NCBI RefSeq assembly: GCF_019857225.1 | Contig: NZ_JAFJSY010000027.1 | Coordinates: forward strand, 37,207 to 101,206 | From: Streptomyces plumbidurans | GTDB lineage: Bacteria > Actinomycetota > Actinomycetes > Streptomycetales > Streptomycetaceae | Length of the DNA stretch: 64,000 nucleotides | Reading direction: 5' to 3' | Shown: piece by piece, positions 23,897 through 33,091 of the stretch | Position numbering within the stretch: position 1 is the first letter of the stretch | Layout: every line of letters begins with the position of its first letter | The notes under the pieces: model-generated | Seen by the model: only the letters and a program-made list of their open reading frames with translations | Database searches by the model: none | Told to the model about the DNA's origin: nothing | Translations under genes and position numbers: made by a program

Positions 23897-24571
23897 TCAG
23901 CACACTGCCGTTGGTCCGTCACCGTGCGTGAACGGCTGGTCCGGTCCAACCGTTGTCGCGGGCCCCGGGAGCACCTCGTAACCCTCCTCCAACTGCCGCA
24001 CCAGAAGATCGGCGAACGGCCGCGAAGGGTCTTCGGCGAAGTGTCGTCGCTCCGCCAAAACCCACCCGGCCCAGAAGTCCCGCTGCTCCTCCCCGTCCCG
24101 CCGCCGCCCACGTGTCCAGGACTCCTCGGGAGCTACCTCCATCCACAGCAGCGCGGCCAGGTGCGGCCGCAGCGCGCGGCGGCCGGCGCCCACGCCCTCG
24201 ACGAGGGCCACCGGGGCGGGGGGCAGGTGACGGGGCGCCCCGAAGCGGCGCGCGTGCCAGTCGTAGGGGGCGTACTCGGCCGGCTCGCCGCGCCCGAGCG
24301 GCTCGATCACCTGCGACAGGAGGCGGCCGGTCCAGCCGAAGAGCTCGTCGTGGTTGGCGATGTCGTCGAGGTGCAGCACGGGCGCCCGGTCCAGTGCCGC
24401 GGCCAACTGCCCGGCGAACGTGGACTTTCCGGAGCCGGCGTGTCCGTCGACGCCGATCAGACGGACCGGCCCGCAGGACGGGGGCAGGCGGCGCAGCCAC
24501 GTGGCGAGCTCTTGAATGGTCGTTTCCTTGTGCGGTACGGGCCGGGGGTCGGGCATATTCGTGGGGAACAT
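23897..24571 (-). CDS. Uridine-kinase-like P-loop protein
   Basis: A 224-aa cytoplasmic P-loop protein. Walker A is GVDGHAGSGKST (about residues 39-50). VLHLDDIANHDELFGW is the acceptor-site Asp region seen in uridine kinase/phosphoribulokinase-like proteins, followed by VALVEGVGAGRRALRPHLAALLWMEV. It probably phosphorylates a small hydroxylated metabolite; uridine is not assured. It diverges from the TTA-containing gene at 24792. Confidence 0.78.
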   Translation of the reverse strand: MFPTNMPDPRPVPHKETTIQELATWLRRLPPSCGPVRLIGVDGHAGSGKSTFAGQLAAALDRAPVLHLDDIANHDELFGWTGRLLSQVIEPLGRGEPAEYAPYDWHARRFGAPRHLPPAPVALVEGVGAGRRALRPHLAALLWMEVAPEESWTRGRRRDGEEQRDFWAGWVLAERRHFAEDPSRPFADLLVRQLEEGYEVLPGPATTVGPDQPFTHGDGPTAVC

Positions 24572-24727
24572 TCTAATGGTGGGTGAAATCGGGGCGAATG
24601 GGCTGGCCGAAAATAGTGCCGATTTGAACTAGTCGGGGGTCGCCCGCCGGGCCGTCACATTCGCGCCGCAAACCCTTGACAGGCTATGTCGAAAACCACG
24701 TTCCGGTTGCGCCCTCCGCTGAGTAGG

Positions 24728-24762
24728 GTGCCAGGTGCACAGTTGACCAAGGTGCCAAGTGC
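24728..24762. promoter_or_regulatory. Direct repeat upstream of the TTA gene
   Basis: GGTGCCAGGTGC (24728-24739) and GGTGCCAAGTGC (24751-24762) differ at one base and start 23 bp apart. TTGACA at 24676-24681 lies upstream but lacks a -10 box at normal spacing. The repeat may be a regulator site or part of the leader. Confidence 0.35.
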
Positions 24763-24791
24763 GAGGCGTTCGTACGGGGAGACAGGAGCAG

Positions 24792-25742
24792 ATGGCCGCT
24801 GGGTTATTCGAAGGCCAGTATGTGTGGCATCCGGCGGCGGACGACCGCCTGCTCGCGAACGTCTGCGTGGACGTGCGTGCGGGCCGCTACCGAAGTGCCC
24901 ACGAGGCCCTCGTCGAAACGCGCCAGGACTTCGGGCTGCGCGCCCACCGTTCCCTGGTGCTCGCCTCCGAGGCGGCCGACTCCGACCTGACCGAGCGCTG
25001 GCTGGACGAGGAGCCGAGCGCCGAGGCCGCACTGGTGTGGGCGCGGGTCGCCGTCCTGCGGGCGCTGCGCGCTGCAGACACCCGCGACGAGCGGGCCGAG
25101 GCGCTGGAGCGGATCGCCCTGACGGCCTGCGACCGGGCCGCCGCGATGGACCCCCGTGACCCCACGCCCTGGACGGCCCGGCTGGCGATGGCCCGGCTGC
25201 ACCGGATCAGCGACCCCGCCCCGCGCGGACTGCTCACCGCGCCGTCCGGCCCCTGGCGCCTCTTCGCGCACATCCTCTCCCTCGACCCCTGGCACCGCGA
25301 GGCCCATCACCGCTTCCTGTCCTGCTTCTTCAGCCGCTACGGCGGCTCCGTGAACGCCGCCTGGGACGTCGCCGCCTTCCTCGGCCAGCGCGCCTCCGCC
25401 GACTCCCCGCTGCGCCTGCTCCCGCTCGTCGCCCTGGTCGAGAGCTACAACCCGGCCCAACTGCTCGCCGACCGCCTCTGGGAGCAGCCGCAGTGGCGCT
25501 CCACCGCCCTCGCGATCTACCAGAACTGGCTGCCCACGGTGGCCGGTTACCGCTTCACGCCGGTGCTCGACCTGGCCTACCTCGCGCACGCGCTGGTCAT
25601 GGGCAAGTGCGAGTTCGAGGCACGGGCGGTCTTCTCCGCGATGGGGCCCTACGCCTCCCGCATGCCCTGGTCGGCCTTCGGGGAGCCGGCCGAGCAGCTG
25701 TCCCGAGCCCGCCGCGCCTGCGGCCTTCCCGTCCCCCCGTGA
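24792..25742 (+). CDS. Helical-repeat hypothetical protein with an early TTA codon
   Basis: A 316-aa soluble protein, almost entirely helical with TPR-like spacing of aromatic and alanine residues. Examples are CVDVRAGRYRSAHEALVETRQDFGLRAHRSLVLASEA and FSRYGGSVNAAWDVAAFLGQRA. No enzyme motif is visible. Codon 5 (24804-24806) is TTA, so translation should depend on the bldA tRNA, suggesting a role in development or late growth. ATG at 24792 has GGGGAGA about ten bases upstream; a GTG at 24759 is an alternative start. It is followed by a permease after 35 nt. I do not recognise a named family. Confidence 0.75.
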   Translation: MAAGLFEGQYVWHPAADDRLLANVCVDVRAGRYRSAHEALVETRQDFGLRAHRSLVLASEAADSDLTERWLDEEPSAEAALVWARVAVLRALRAADTRDERAEALERIALTACDRAAAMDPRDPTPWTARLAMARLHRISDPAPRGLLTAPSGPWRLFAHILSLDPWHREAHHRFLSCFFSRYGGSVNAAWDVAAFLGQRASADSPLRLLPLVALVESYNPAQLLADRLWEQPQWRSTALAIYQNWLPTVAGYRFTPVLDLAYLAHALVMGKCEFEARAVFSAMGPYASRMPWSAFGEPAEQLSRARRACGLPVPP

Positions 25743-25777
25743 GAACGACCGTCCCCCCCATAGAGAAAGGCCGGTAC

Positions 25778-27289
25778 GTGTCAGAGAGAACAGTAGGTCG
25801 GGCCGAACTGGACGACGACGCCACGCTGCATGCGATGGGTTATCCGAGAAAACTCACGCGTCGCTTCAAGGCGTTCGACAACTTCGCCATCTCGTTCACC
25901 ATCATCAATATCATCTCGGGTATTTTCTCCAGCTTCGGATTCGGCATGAATGCCGGTGGGCCCCGCATTCTGGTATTCGGCTGGATCGGCGTCTCCGTCA
26001 TGGTGCTCTTCGTCGGCCTCGCGATGGCGGAAGTCGCCTCCGCCTATCCGACGAGCGGTGCGCTGTATTTCTCCGCCGGTAAACTCGCCAAACGGCACAA
26101 GGGCGCCTGGTCCTGGTACACGGGATGGCTGAACTTCGTGGGCCAGATAGGCGGCACGGCGGCCACCGGCTACGCGGCCGCCACCTTCATCCAGGCCTTC
26201 GTCGCCCTGCAGTGGCCCTCGTACGTGCCGACCGCGCACCAGACCGTGCTGATCACGGCGCTGATCATCGTGCTGCAGGGACTGGCCAACACCTACACCG
26301 TGCAGTTGGTCGCCCTCCTCAACCGGATCTCGGTGTGGTGGCTGCTGATCGGTCTCGTGGTGATCGTGACCGCCCTGATCGTCGGCCCCGACAGCCACCG
26401 CTCGGCTTCGTTCGTCACGCATTTCGCGAACAACACCGGTTTCACCAGCGGGCTTTACGGCGGGATGCTCGGACTGCTCGTCACCAGCTGGACCTTCACC
26501 GGCTTCGACGGCAGCTTCCACATGTCCGAGGAAACAGTGCAGGCCACCGTCAACGCCCCGAAGGGGATCACACGGGCGATCGGTTACTCGGCGATCACCG
26601 GCCTGATCCTGATGCTCGCACTGGTCTACAGCATTCACGACTACGACCATGTGGCGGGCGCTTCCGCTCCGCCCGTCCAGATTCTGATAGACGGCCTCGG
26701 TCTCACCACCGCCAAGCTGCTCCTGCTGATCGTGATCGGCGCGATGCTCTTCTGCGGTCTGGCGAATCTCACCAGCAACACCCGGCAGATCTTCGCCTTC
26801 TCGCGGGACGGCGCGATGCCCGGTTCGCGCTGGTGGCACACCGTCTCCTCGCGCACCCGCACCCCCGTCAACGCCGTCTGGCTCGCGGTCGGCTGCTCGC
26901 TCGCGCTCGTCCTGCCCGGCTGGTGGTCGCACACGGCGTTCACGGCCATCGTCAGCGTCAACGTCGTCGGTCTCTTCCTCGCCTACGCCGTGCCGATCCT
27001 GCTGCGGCTGCAGCTGGGCGGCGAGTTCCAGCCAGGTCCGTGGAACCTCGGCCGCTGGGGCCGTCCGGTGGGCGTGGTCGCGGTGGTCTGGATCGTGCTG
27101 AGCAGCGTGCTGTTCATGCTGCCGCAGGCCTCCCCGATCACGGCCGACTCCTTCAACTACGCGCCGATCGCCCTCGCCGTGGTGCTCATCGTCGCCACCG
27201 TCTGGTGGTTCGCCACCGCCCGCCGCCGCTTCCAGGGACCGGTCAGCTACGGCCGCCCCGACGAGGTCGCGGCGATGGACCTGATCTGA
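25778..27289 (+). CDS. APC-family amino acid permease
   Basis: A 503-aa transporter with about 12 hydrophobic segments. The first helix region KAFDNFAISFTIINIISGIFSSFGFGMNAGGP and the block AMAEVASAYPTSGALYFSAGKLA are typical of the amino acid/choline (GABA permease-like) branch. FDGSFHMSEETVQATVNAPKGI is the helix 6-7 consensus. A GTG start with GAAAGG seven bases upstream is used. It is 35 nt behind the TTA gene, so translation or transcription may be linked. Substrate could be GABA, choline or another amine. Confidence 0.88.
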   Translation: MSERTVGRAELDDDATLHAMGYPRKLTRRFKAFDNFAISFTIINIISGIFSSFGFGMNAGGPRILVFGWIGVSVMVLFVGLAMAEVASAYPTSGALYFSAGKLAKRHKGAWSWYTGWLNFVGQIGGTAATGYAAATFIQAFVALQWPSYVPTAHQTVLITALIIVLQGLANTYTVQLVALLNRISVWWLLIGLVVIVTALIVGPDSHRSASFVTHFANNTGFTSGLYGGMLGLLVTSWTFTGFDGSFHMSEETVQATVNAPKGITRAIGYSAITGLILMLALVYSIHDYDHVAGASAPPVQILIDGLGLTTAKLLLLIVIGAMLFCGLANLTSNTRQIFAFSRDGAMPGSRWWHTVSSRTRTPVNAVWLAVGCSLALVLPGWWSHTAFTAIVSVNVVGLFLAYAVPILLRLQLGGEFQPGPWNLGRWGRPVGVVAVVWIVLSSVLFMLPQASPITADSFNYAPIALAVVLIVATVWWFATARRRFQGPVSYGRPDEVAAMDLI

Positions 27290-27297
27290 GTCCGGTG

Positions 27298-27323
27298 CCC
27301 GGCGCGCCCCGTGGTGCGCCGGG
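27298..27323 (+). terminator. Terminator after the permease
   Basis: CCCGGCGC (27298-27305) pairs perfectly with GCGCCGGG (27316-27323) over a 10-nt loop, starting eight bases after the permease stop. Confidence 0.65.
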
Positions 27324-27347
27324 CCGGCCGGTTCCGCAGGTCATATC

Positions 27348-27363
27348 AGTGGTCGAGACCAAT
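27348..27363. promoter_or_regulatory. DasR-like (dre) palindrome upstream of the C39-like protease
   Basis: AGTGGTCGAGACCAAT contains the inverted core TGGTC-GA-GACCA and matches the DasR consensus I recall (ACTGGTCTAGACCAGT) at 13 of 16 positions. It is 167 bp upstream of the protease start and just behind the permease terminator, in promoter position. Control by N-acetylglucosamine-responsive DasR would link this protein to chitin or peptidoglycan use. Confidence 0.45.
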
Positions 27364-27529
27364 ATTCATGGGCGTGGCATGCGCCGAAGTGCTGGCAGGA
27401 CGTGGGACCTGCGGCCATAGTTGGCGCACACGCGGCACCACGGTGCAGCGCATCGGTGCAGCACGACAGTGCCGTACAGCAGTGCCTTTGGACCCGTCCC
27501 GACTCGGACACCTGGGGGTCAATCCGCCC

Positions 27530-28873
27530 ATGAGCAGAGCCGAAAAGCCGTCCCGCAGAACCGTTCTGGCCGCCGCGGTCGCCGCCGCGGTGGTGGGCCC
27601 GGCGGTCACCGCCGGCGTCGCCGAGGCCGCGAAGGTGCCGGCCCGGCCGGTCGACTACCGCGCCTGGACCACACACCACGACTGGCGCTCCGGCACCGCG
27701 AAGGGCGTCCGCGCCGTCGCGGGCGCCCGTCCCGGCGTGGTGATCGCCACCCCCGCCGGCACCACCGACTACACGGACCCGCACACCGGCACCACCGCCA
27801 CCTGGGAGTACGCGACCTGGACGTCCCCCGTCCACCGGCTGCGCGTCCCCTCCACCGAGACCATCGCCTCCTGGAACGCGCACACCCCGGCCGGGACCTG
27901 GATCCAGGTCGAGCTGAACGGCACGTACTCCGACGGCACCCGGACCCCCTGGTACGTGATGGGCCGCTGGGCGGCCGGTGACCAGGACATCAAGCGGACC
28001 TCGGTGGACGACCAGAGTGACGGCAAGAGCTCCATCTGGACGGACACCTTCGCGATCGACGACGCGACGACGGGGCTGCGCCTGGTCTCGTACCGCCTGC
28101 GGCTGACCCTGTACCGCAAGCCCGGCACCCGGCTCACCCCGACCGTCTGGCGGCTCGGCGCGATGGGCTCCGACATCCCCGACCGCTTCACGGTCCCGGC
28201 CTCGACGCCCGGTCTCGCGCAGGAGCTGAGCGTCCCGCGCTTCTCGCAGGAGATCCACAAGGGCCAGTACCCCGAGTACGACAACGGCGGCGAGGCCTGG
28301 TGCAGCCCCACCTCCTCGCAGATGATCATCGAGTACTGGGGCGGCCGCCTCACGCCCGAGCAGCTGTCCTGGGTGGACCCGAGCTACGCCGACCCGCAGG
28401 TCGACCACGCCGCCCGCTTCACCTACGACTACCAGTACGAGGGCTGCGGCAACTGGCCCTTCAACGCCGCCTACGCGGCGACGTTCGAGGGTCTGCAGGG
28501 CGTGGTGACCCGGCTCGGCTCGCTCACCGACCTGGAGACGCTGATCGCGGCCGGCATCCCGGCCATAACGTCGCAGTCGTTCCTCAAGGAGGAGCTGACG
28601 GGGGCCGGTTACGGCACCTCGGGGCACCTGATGACGATCATCGGCTTCACCGCCGACGGTGACGTGATCGCGAACGACCCGGCCTCGCCGAGCGACGACG
28701 CGGTGCGGCGCGTCTACAAGCGGCGCGAGTGGGAGAACATCTGGCTGCGCACCAAGCGCTACAACGCCAGTGGCAGCGTGGTCTCCGGCACCGGAGGCGT
28801 CTGCTACCTGTACTTCCCGGCGCGCCCCACGCCCCATCAGCGCAGGGCGCTCGCGGCGGTCGGCGTGCGCTGA
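27530..28873 (+). CDS. Tat-exported C39-like cysteine peptidase
   Basis: A 447-aa secreted protein. The N-terminus EKPSRRTVLAAAVAAAVVGPAV is a twin-arginine-type signal peptide. A beta-rich domain to about residue 230 precedes a papain-like C39_2 domain. The catalytic set is visible: Cys258 in EAWCSPTSSQMIIEYWG, His366 in TSGHLMTIIGF and Asp383 in IANDPAS. It should cleave peptide or isopeptide bonds outside the cell; substrate unknown. ATG at 27530 is the first start before the Tat motif. A DasR-like site lies upstream. Confidence 0.85.
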   Translation: MSRAEKPSRRTVLAAAVAAAVVGPAVTAGVAEAAKVPARPVDYRAWTTHHDWRSGTAKGVRAVAGARPGVVIATPAGTTDYTDPHTGTTATWEYATWTSPVHRLRVPSTETIASWNAHTPAGTWIQVELNGTYSDGTRTPWYVMGRWAAGDQDIKRTSVDDQSDGKSSIWTDTFAIDDATTGLRLVSYRLRLTLYRKPGTRLTPTVWRLGAMGSDIPDRFTVPASTPGLAQELSVPRFSQEIHKGQYPEYDNGGEAWCSPTSSQMIIEYWGGRLTPEQLSWVDPSYADPQVDHAARFTYDYQYEGCGNWPFNAAYAATFEGLQGVVTRLGSLTDLETLIAAGIPAITSQSFLKEELTGAGYGTSGHLMTIIGFTADGDVIANDPASPSDDAVRRVYKRREWENIWLRTKRYNASGSVVSGTGGVCYLYFPARPTPHQRRALAAVGVR

Positions 28874-28890
28874 GGCGGCCCCGACGTGCG

Positions 28891-28914
28891 AAGGCCCCGG
28901 GCGACCGGGGCCTT
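28891..28914 (+). terminator. Terminator with GNRA loop
   Basis: AAGGCCCCGG (28891-28900) and CCGGGGCCTT (28905-28914) form a perfect 10-bp stem with a GCGA tetraloop, followed by TTTCCC, 17 bases after the C39-like gene. Confidence 0.8.
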
Positions 28915-29015
28915 TCCCGTGTGACCAACGTCTCGGCCGCAAAAGCCCTTCCAGGTGGCAAGGTGGACGAAACGGTGGGGGGAGTCCACCGCACATCCGA
29001 CCTCAGCGAGACGCC

Positions 29016-29156
29016 ATGACCGCACACTCAGCAACCGCCGCCCGCACCCGCACCGGCGGCCCCGGCGACGACGGCCCGAAGATCCTCGAGCAGGTCATGG
29101 GCTGGACGCTCGTCGTGGTCGTCGCGATGTTCGTCGTCCAGCTCGGTCTGCTGTGA
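29016..29156 (+). CDS. 46-aa single-pass membrane protein (SCO1431 family)
   Basis: A very small protein: a Thr/Ala/Arg/Gly-rich N-terminus, then KILEQVMGWTLVVVVAMFVV as a single membrane helix. I recall a conserved Streptomyces family named after SCO1431 with this sequence pattern; function is unknown. High third-position GC supports coding. It lies between the C39-like protease terminator and a TetR gene 122 nt downstream. Confidence 0.75.
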   Translation: MTAHSATAARTRTGGPGDDGPKILEQVMGWTLVVVVAMFVVQLGLL

Positions 29157-29278
29157 TCCGAGCCGTACGCATCCCGGCCTGACCCCCGGCCCGTTCGTTG
29201 ATCGGACTCGAACGAGTGGCCGTGGTTGTTCTGACATACTGCGGACGTCCCGCCGCCCGCTGGAGACCAGGGTCGAAA

Positions 29279-29938
29279 TTGAAGATCAGCCAACAGAGCG
29301 AGGCCGCCCGCCCCCGGGCGCGCGGTACCGAGCGCTCGCTGGCGCGTCGCGCCGAACTCATCACCATCGGGCGGAAGTTGTTCGCCGACACGTCGTACGA
29401 CACGCTCTCGATGGACGACATAGCCCGGCAGGCGCACGTCGCCAAGGGGCTGATCTACTACTACTTCCAGTCCAAGCGCGGCTACTACCTGGCGATCATC
29501 CAGGACTCCGTGGCCGATCTGGTCAGCTACGCGGCGAGCGGTGCCGAACTGGAGCAGGTGGACCGGGTCCACCGCACCATGGAGGGCTATCTGCGCTACG
29601 CCGAGCACAATCACGCGGCCTTCCGCGCGATCGTCAGCGGCGGTGTCGGCTTCGACGCCGAGGTGCACGCCATCCGGGACGGAGTGCGCGAGGCGATCGT
29701 CGCGACCGTCGCCGAAGGGGCGTACGGCCGCACGGACATCAGCCCGGTCGCCCGCATGGGCCTGTTCGCCTGGGTGTGCAGCGTCGAGGGCGCCACGCTC
29801 GACTGGATCGACCGCCCCCGCCTGACCCGCGACCAGATGCGCGAGCTGCTGGTCAAGACGCTCGGCGGCGCGATGCGCGCCATCGAGGAGCTCGACCCGT
29901 CCTACCCCGCTCCGGCCCCAGCCCGCCGGGATTCGTGA
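29279..29938 (+). CDS. TetR-family transcriptional regulator
   Basis: A 219-aa regulator. The N-terminal helix-turn-helix is ITIGRKLFADTSYDTLSMDDIARQAHVAKGLIYYYFQSKRGYYLAII, the usual TetR motif; the rest is a helical ligand domain. A TTG start at 29279 (MKISQQSE) is chosen because it removes a non-family leader and has GGAGA upstream; the ATG at 29198 is the alternative. The gene stands alone, next to a convergent chitinase, so its target is not evident. Confidence 0.85.
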   Translation: MKISQQSEAARPRARGTERSLARRAELITIGRKLFADTSYDTLSMDDIARQAHVAKGLIYYYFQSKRGYYLAIIQDSVADLVSYAASGAELEQVDRVHRTMEGYLRYAEHNHAAFRAIVSGGVGFDAEVHAIRDGVREAIVATVAEGAYGRTDISPVARMGLFAWVCSVEGATLDWIDRPRLTRDQMRELLVKTLGGAMRAIEELDPSYPAPAPARRDS

Positions 29939-29989
29939 GCGAGGGGCGGAGGCTCCCGCGCCCCCGCCCCAACCACCGTACTGCTGCGG

Positions 29990-31222
<1,233 letters not shown>

Positions 31223-31299
31223 CGGGTGCTCCTCGTGGGGGAGAGGGAACGCGCGCCGATTGGCATGAACGCGGTAAAGCGTTGGTCATGAACACTAGG

Positions 31300-31333
31300 A
31301 GGACTAGACCAGTCCGGTCAATGGTGCGGACCA
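31300..31333 (-). promoter_or_regulatory. Chitinase direct repeats / DasR-type site
   Basis: On the minus strand TGGTCCGCACCA (31333-31322) and TGGTCTAGTCCT (31311-31300) are two 12-bp copies separated by ten bases. This is the layout of the classical Streptomyces chi promoter repeats (consensus TGGTCCAGACCT). The second copy within ACTGGTCTAGTCCT also resembles a DasR site. Location is 80-110 bp upstream of the chitinase start. Confidence 0.8.
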
Positions 31334-31410
31334 ATTCCGCGGGGCCGTGCGCGCGCCTTTCGGGCGGGCCGGGATAGTCTTGAAGTAAGCGGTCGTTAAC
31401 TGGTGACGGG

Positions 31411-31428
31411 ATGCCCCGGATCGGGCAT
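31411..31428. promoter_or_regulatory. Palindrome upstream of the acyl-CoA dehydrogenase
   Basis: ATGCCCCGGATCGGGCAT has inverted 6-bp arms (ATGCCC/GGGCAT). Its right arm overlaps CATACT, a possible -10 box, so a regulator bound here would block transcription. It lies 143 bp upstream of the dehydrogenase start, in the 348-bp divergent gap that also carries the chitinase promoter. Confidence 0.35.
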
Positions 31429-31570
31429 ACTCACTGCGCACAGCCGCTGGTCAGCAGCTTCCGAGACCCGGAGGAGCGAGGACCGGCCCGGCATCAGAAC
31501 GACCCGGCGGAGCCGTCCACCCACGGCGCGCATTCCGCTGATGTGCCCCAACAGGGAGGAGAGCGTCGCC

Positions 31571-32743
31571 ATGCCCGACCGCGCCCCGCAGCCGGTGGAC
31601 CGGCAACTGCCCACCGAGGAGGCCCGGGATCTGATCTCGCTCGTCCGTGACATCGCGCAGCGCGAGATCGCGCCCAAGGCGGCCGAGGAGGAGGACGCGG
31701 GACGCTTCCCGCGCGAGGTCTTCACGCTCCTGTCGGAGTCGGGCCTGCTCGGCCTTCCCTACGGCTCCGAATACGGCGGCGGGGACCAGCCCTACGAGGT
31801 CTATCTCCAGGTGCTCGAAGAGCTCGCCGCGGCCCGCCTCACGGTGGGACTCGGCGTCAGCGTGCACACCCTGGCCAGCTATGCGCTCGCCGCCTACGGA
31901 TCGAAGGAGCAGCGGGTCGAGCATCTGCCCGACATGCTCGGCGGCGGACTCCTGGGCGCCTACTGCCTGTCCGAGCCGTCCTCCGGCTCGGATGCCGCCT
32001 CCCTGCGCACGAAGGCCGTCCGCGACGGCGACGACTGGGTGCTCAACGGGACCAAGGCCTGGATCACCCACGGCGGCGTCGCCGACTTCTACACGGTCAT
32101 GGCCCGCACCGGCGAGGAGGGCCCGCGCGGGATCACCGCCTTCCTGGTGCCCGGCGACGCCGAGGGCCTCGGCAGCGCGGCGCCCGAGAGGAAGATGGGC
32201 ATGAAGGGCTCACCCACCGCGCAGGTCCACTTCGACGGGGTGCGCGTGCCGGACGAGCGGCGCCTGGGCGAGGAGGGCCAGGGCTTCGCGATCGCCCTGT
32301 CCGCGCTCGACTCCGGCCGGCTCGGCATCGCGGCCTGCGCCATCGGCCTCGCCCGGGCCGCACTCGACGAAGCCGTCGCCTACGCCACCGGGCGCCGGCA
32401 GTTCGGGCGGCCCATCGCCGACTTCCAGGGCCTGCGCTTCATGCTCGCCGACATGGCCACCCAGGTCGAGGCGGGCCGGGCGCTGTATCTCGCGGCGGCG
32501 CGGCTGCGCGACGCGGGGCGGCCGTTCGCCAAGCAGGCGGCCATGGCCAAGCTGCACTGCACGGACACCGCGATGAAGGTGACCACGGACGCCGTGCAGA
32601 TCCTCGGCGGATACGGCTACACCGCCGACTTCCCGGCCGAGCGCTACATGCGCGAGGCCAAGGTGCTGCAGATCGTCGAGGGCACCAATCAGATCCAGCG
32701 GATGGTCATCGCCCGTCACCTCGCGGGTCCGGAAACCCGCTGA
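31571..32743 (+). CDS. Acyl-CoA dehydrogenase
   Basis: A 390-aa flavoenzyme with the three-domain layout: helical N-terminus, beta middle domain (LGAYCLSEPSSGSDAASLRTKA and NGTKAWITHGGVADFY), and C-terminal helices (GRRQFGRPIADFQGLRFMLADM). The end ILGGYGYTADFPAERYMREAKVLQIVEGTNQIQ holds the Glu-Gly-Thr of the FAD/catalytic-base region. It oxidises a fatty or branched-chain acyl-CoA. ATG at 31571 follows GGGAGGAGAG. Chain-length specificity is not readable. Confidence 0.93.
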   Translation: MPDRAPQPVDRQLPTEEARDLISLVRDIAQREIAPKAAEEEDAGRFPREVFTLLSESGLLGLPYGSEYGGGDQPYEVYLQVLEELAAARLTVGLGVSVHTLASYALAAYGSKEQRVEHLPDMLGGGLLGAYCLSEPSSGSDAASLRTKAVRDGDDWVLNGTKAWITHGGVADFYTVMARTGEEGPRGITAFLVPGDAEGLGSAAPERKMGMKGSPTAQVHFDGVRVPDERRLGEEGQGFAIALSALDSGRLGIAACAIGLARAALDEAVAYATGRRQFGRPIADFQGLRFMLADMATQVEAGRALYLAAARLRDAGRPFAKQAAMAKLHCTDTAMKVTTDAVQILGGYGYTADFPAERYMREAKVLQIVEGTNQIQRMVIARHLAGPETR

Positions 32744-32954
32744 ACTGACCGGTCGCGACCTGCGGGGCCGCCAGTCTGACCCACTCCGGGTCGTGGCGGC
32801 CCGGCAGGGTGCGGCCCCGGTCGGCCCAGGTGCGCATCAGGTCGCGGTAGATCGGCGGGTCCTGCGGCTGCGGGGGAGCGGGCAGAGCCGCTCCGGTGGG
32901 GGGCGGGACGAAGACGCGTCGCTGACGCCCGATGGTGGAGTAGGTGGGGGGCAT
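32706..32954 (-). CDS. Small Pro-rich hypothetical protein
   Basis: An 82-aa product: a Pro/Ala-rich start, then IYRDLMRTWADRGRTLPGRHDPEW, which looks like a genuine helical segment. No domain is recognised. The start at 32954 (MPPTYST) lacks a strong ribosome site; a GTG at 32987 preceded by AGAAAG is an alternative. Its 3' end overlaps that of the convergent acyl-CoA dehydrogenase by 38 bp. It fills most of the 348-nt gap before the next plus-strand gene. Coding status is probable, not certain. Confidence 0.55.
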   Translation of the reverse strand: MPPTYSTIGRQRRVFVPPPTGAALPAPPQPQDPPIYRDLMRTWADRGRTLPGRHDPEWVRLAAPQVATGQFSGFPDPRGDGR

Positions 32955-33091
32955 ACCAGGGCAACGCGGAGGTAGGCGACAGGTCACCTTTCTGCGGATT
33001 CGAGCGTGAGTTCGTGGACGTACGCCGCTCCTCTGGTCACCGCCGATTGTCTGACGTACCGTCAGGCCAAGCGTCCTGAGGGAGGTTTGGC

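Noticed and set aside
23790..23900. Possible tRNA downstream of the hairpin at 23746
   Set aside because: No T-loop consensus, acceptor stem or anticodon arm can be folded by eye.
24676..24681. TTGACA as promoter of the TTA gene at 24792
   Set aside because: No -10-like hexamer at 16-19 bp; TAGGGT at 24724-24729 is too far away.
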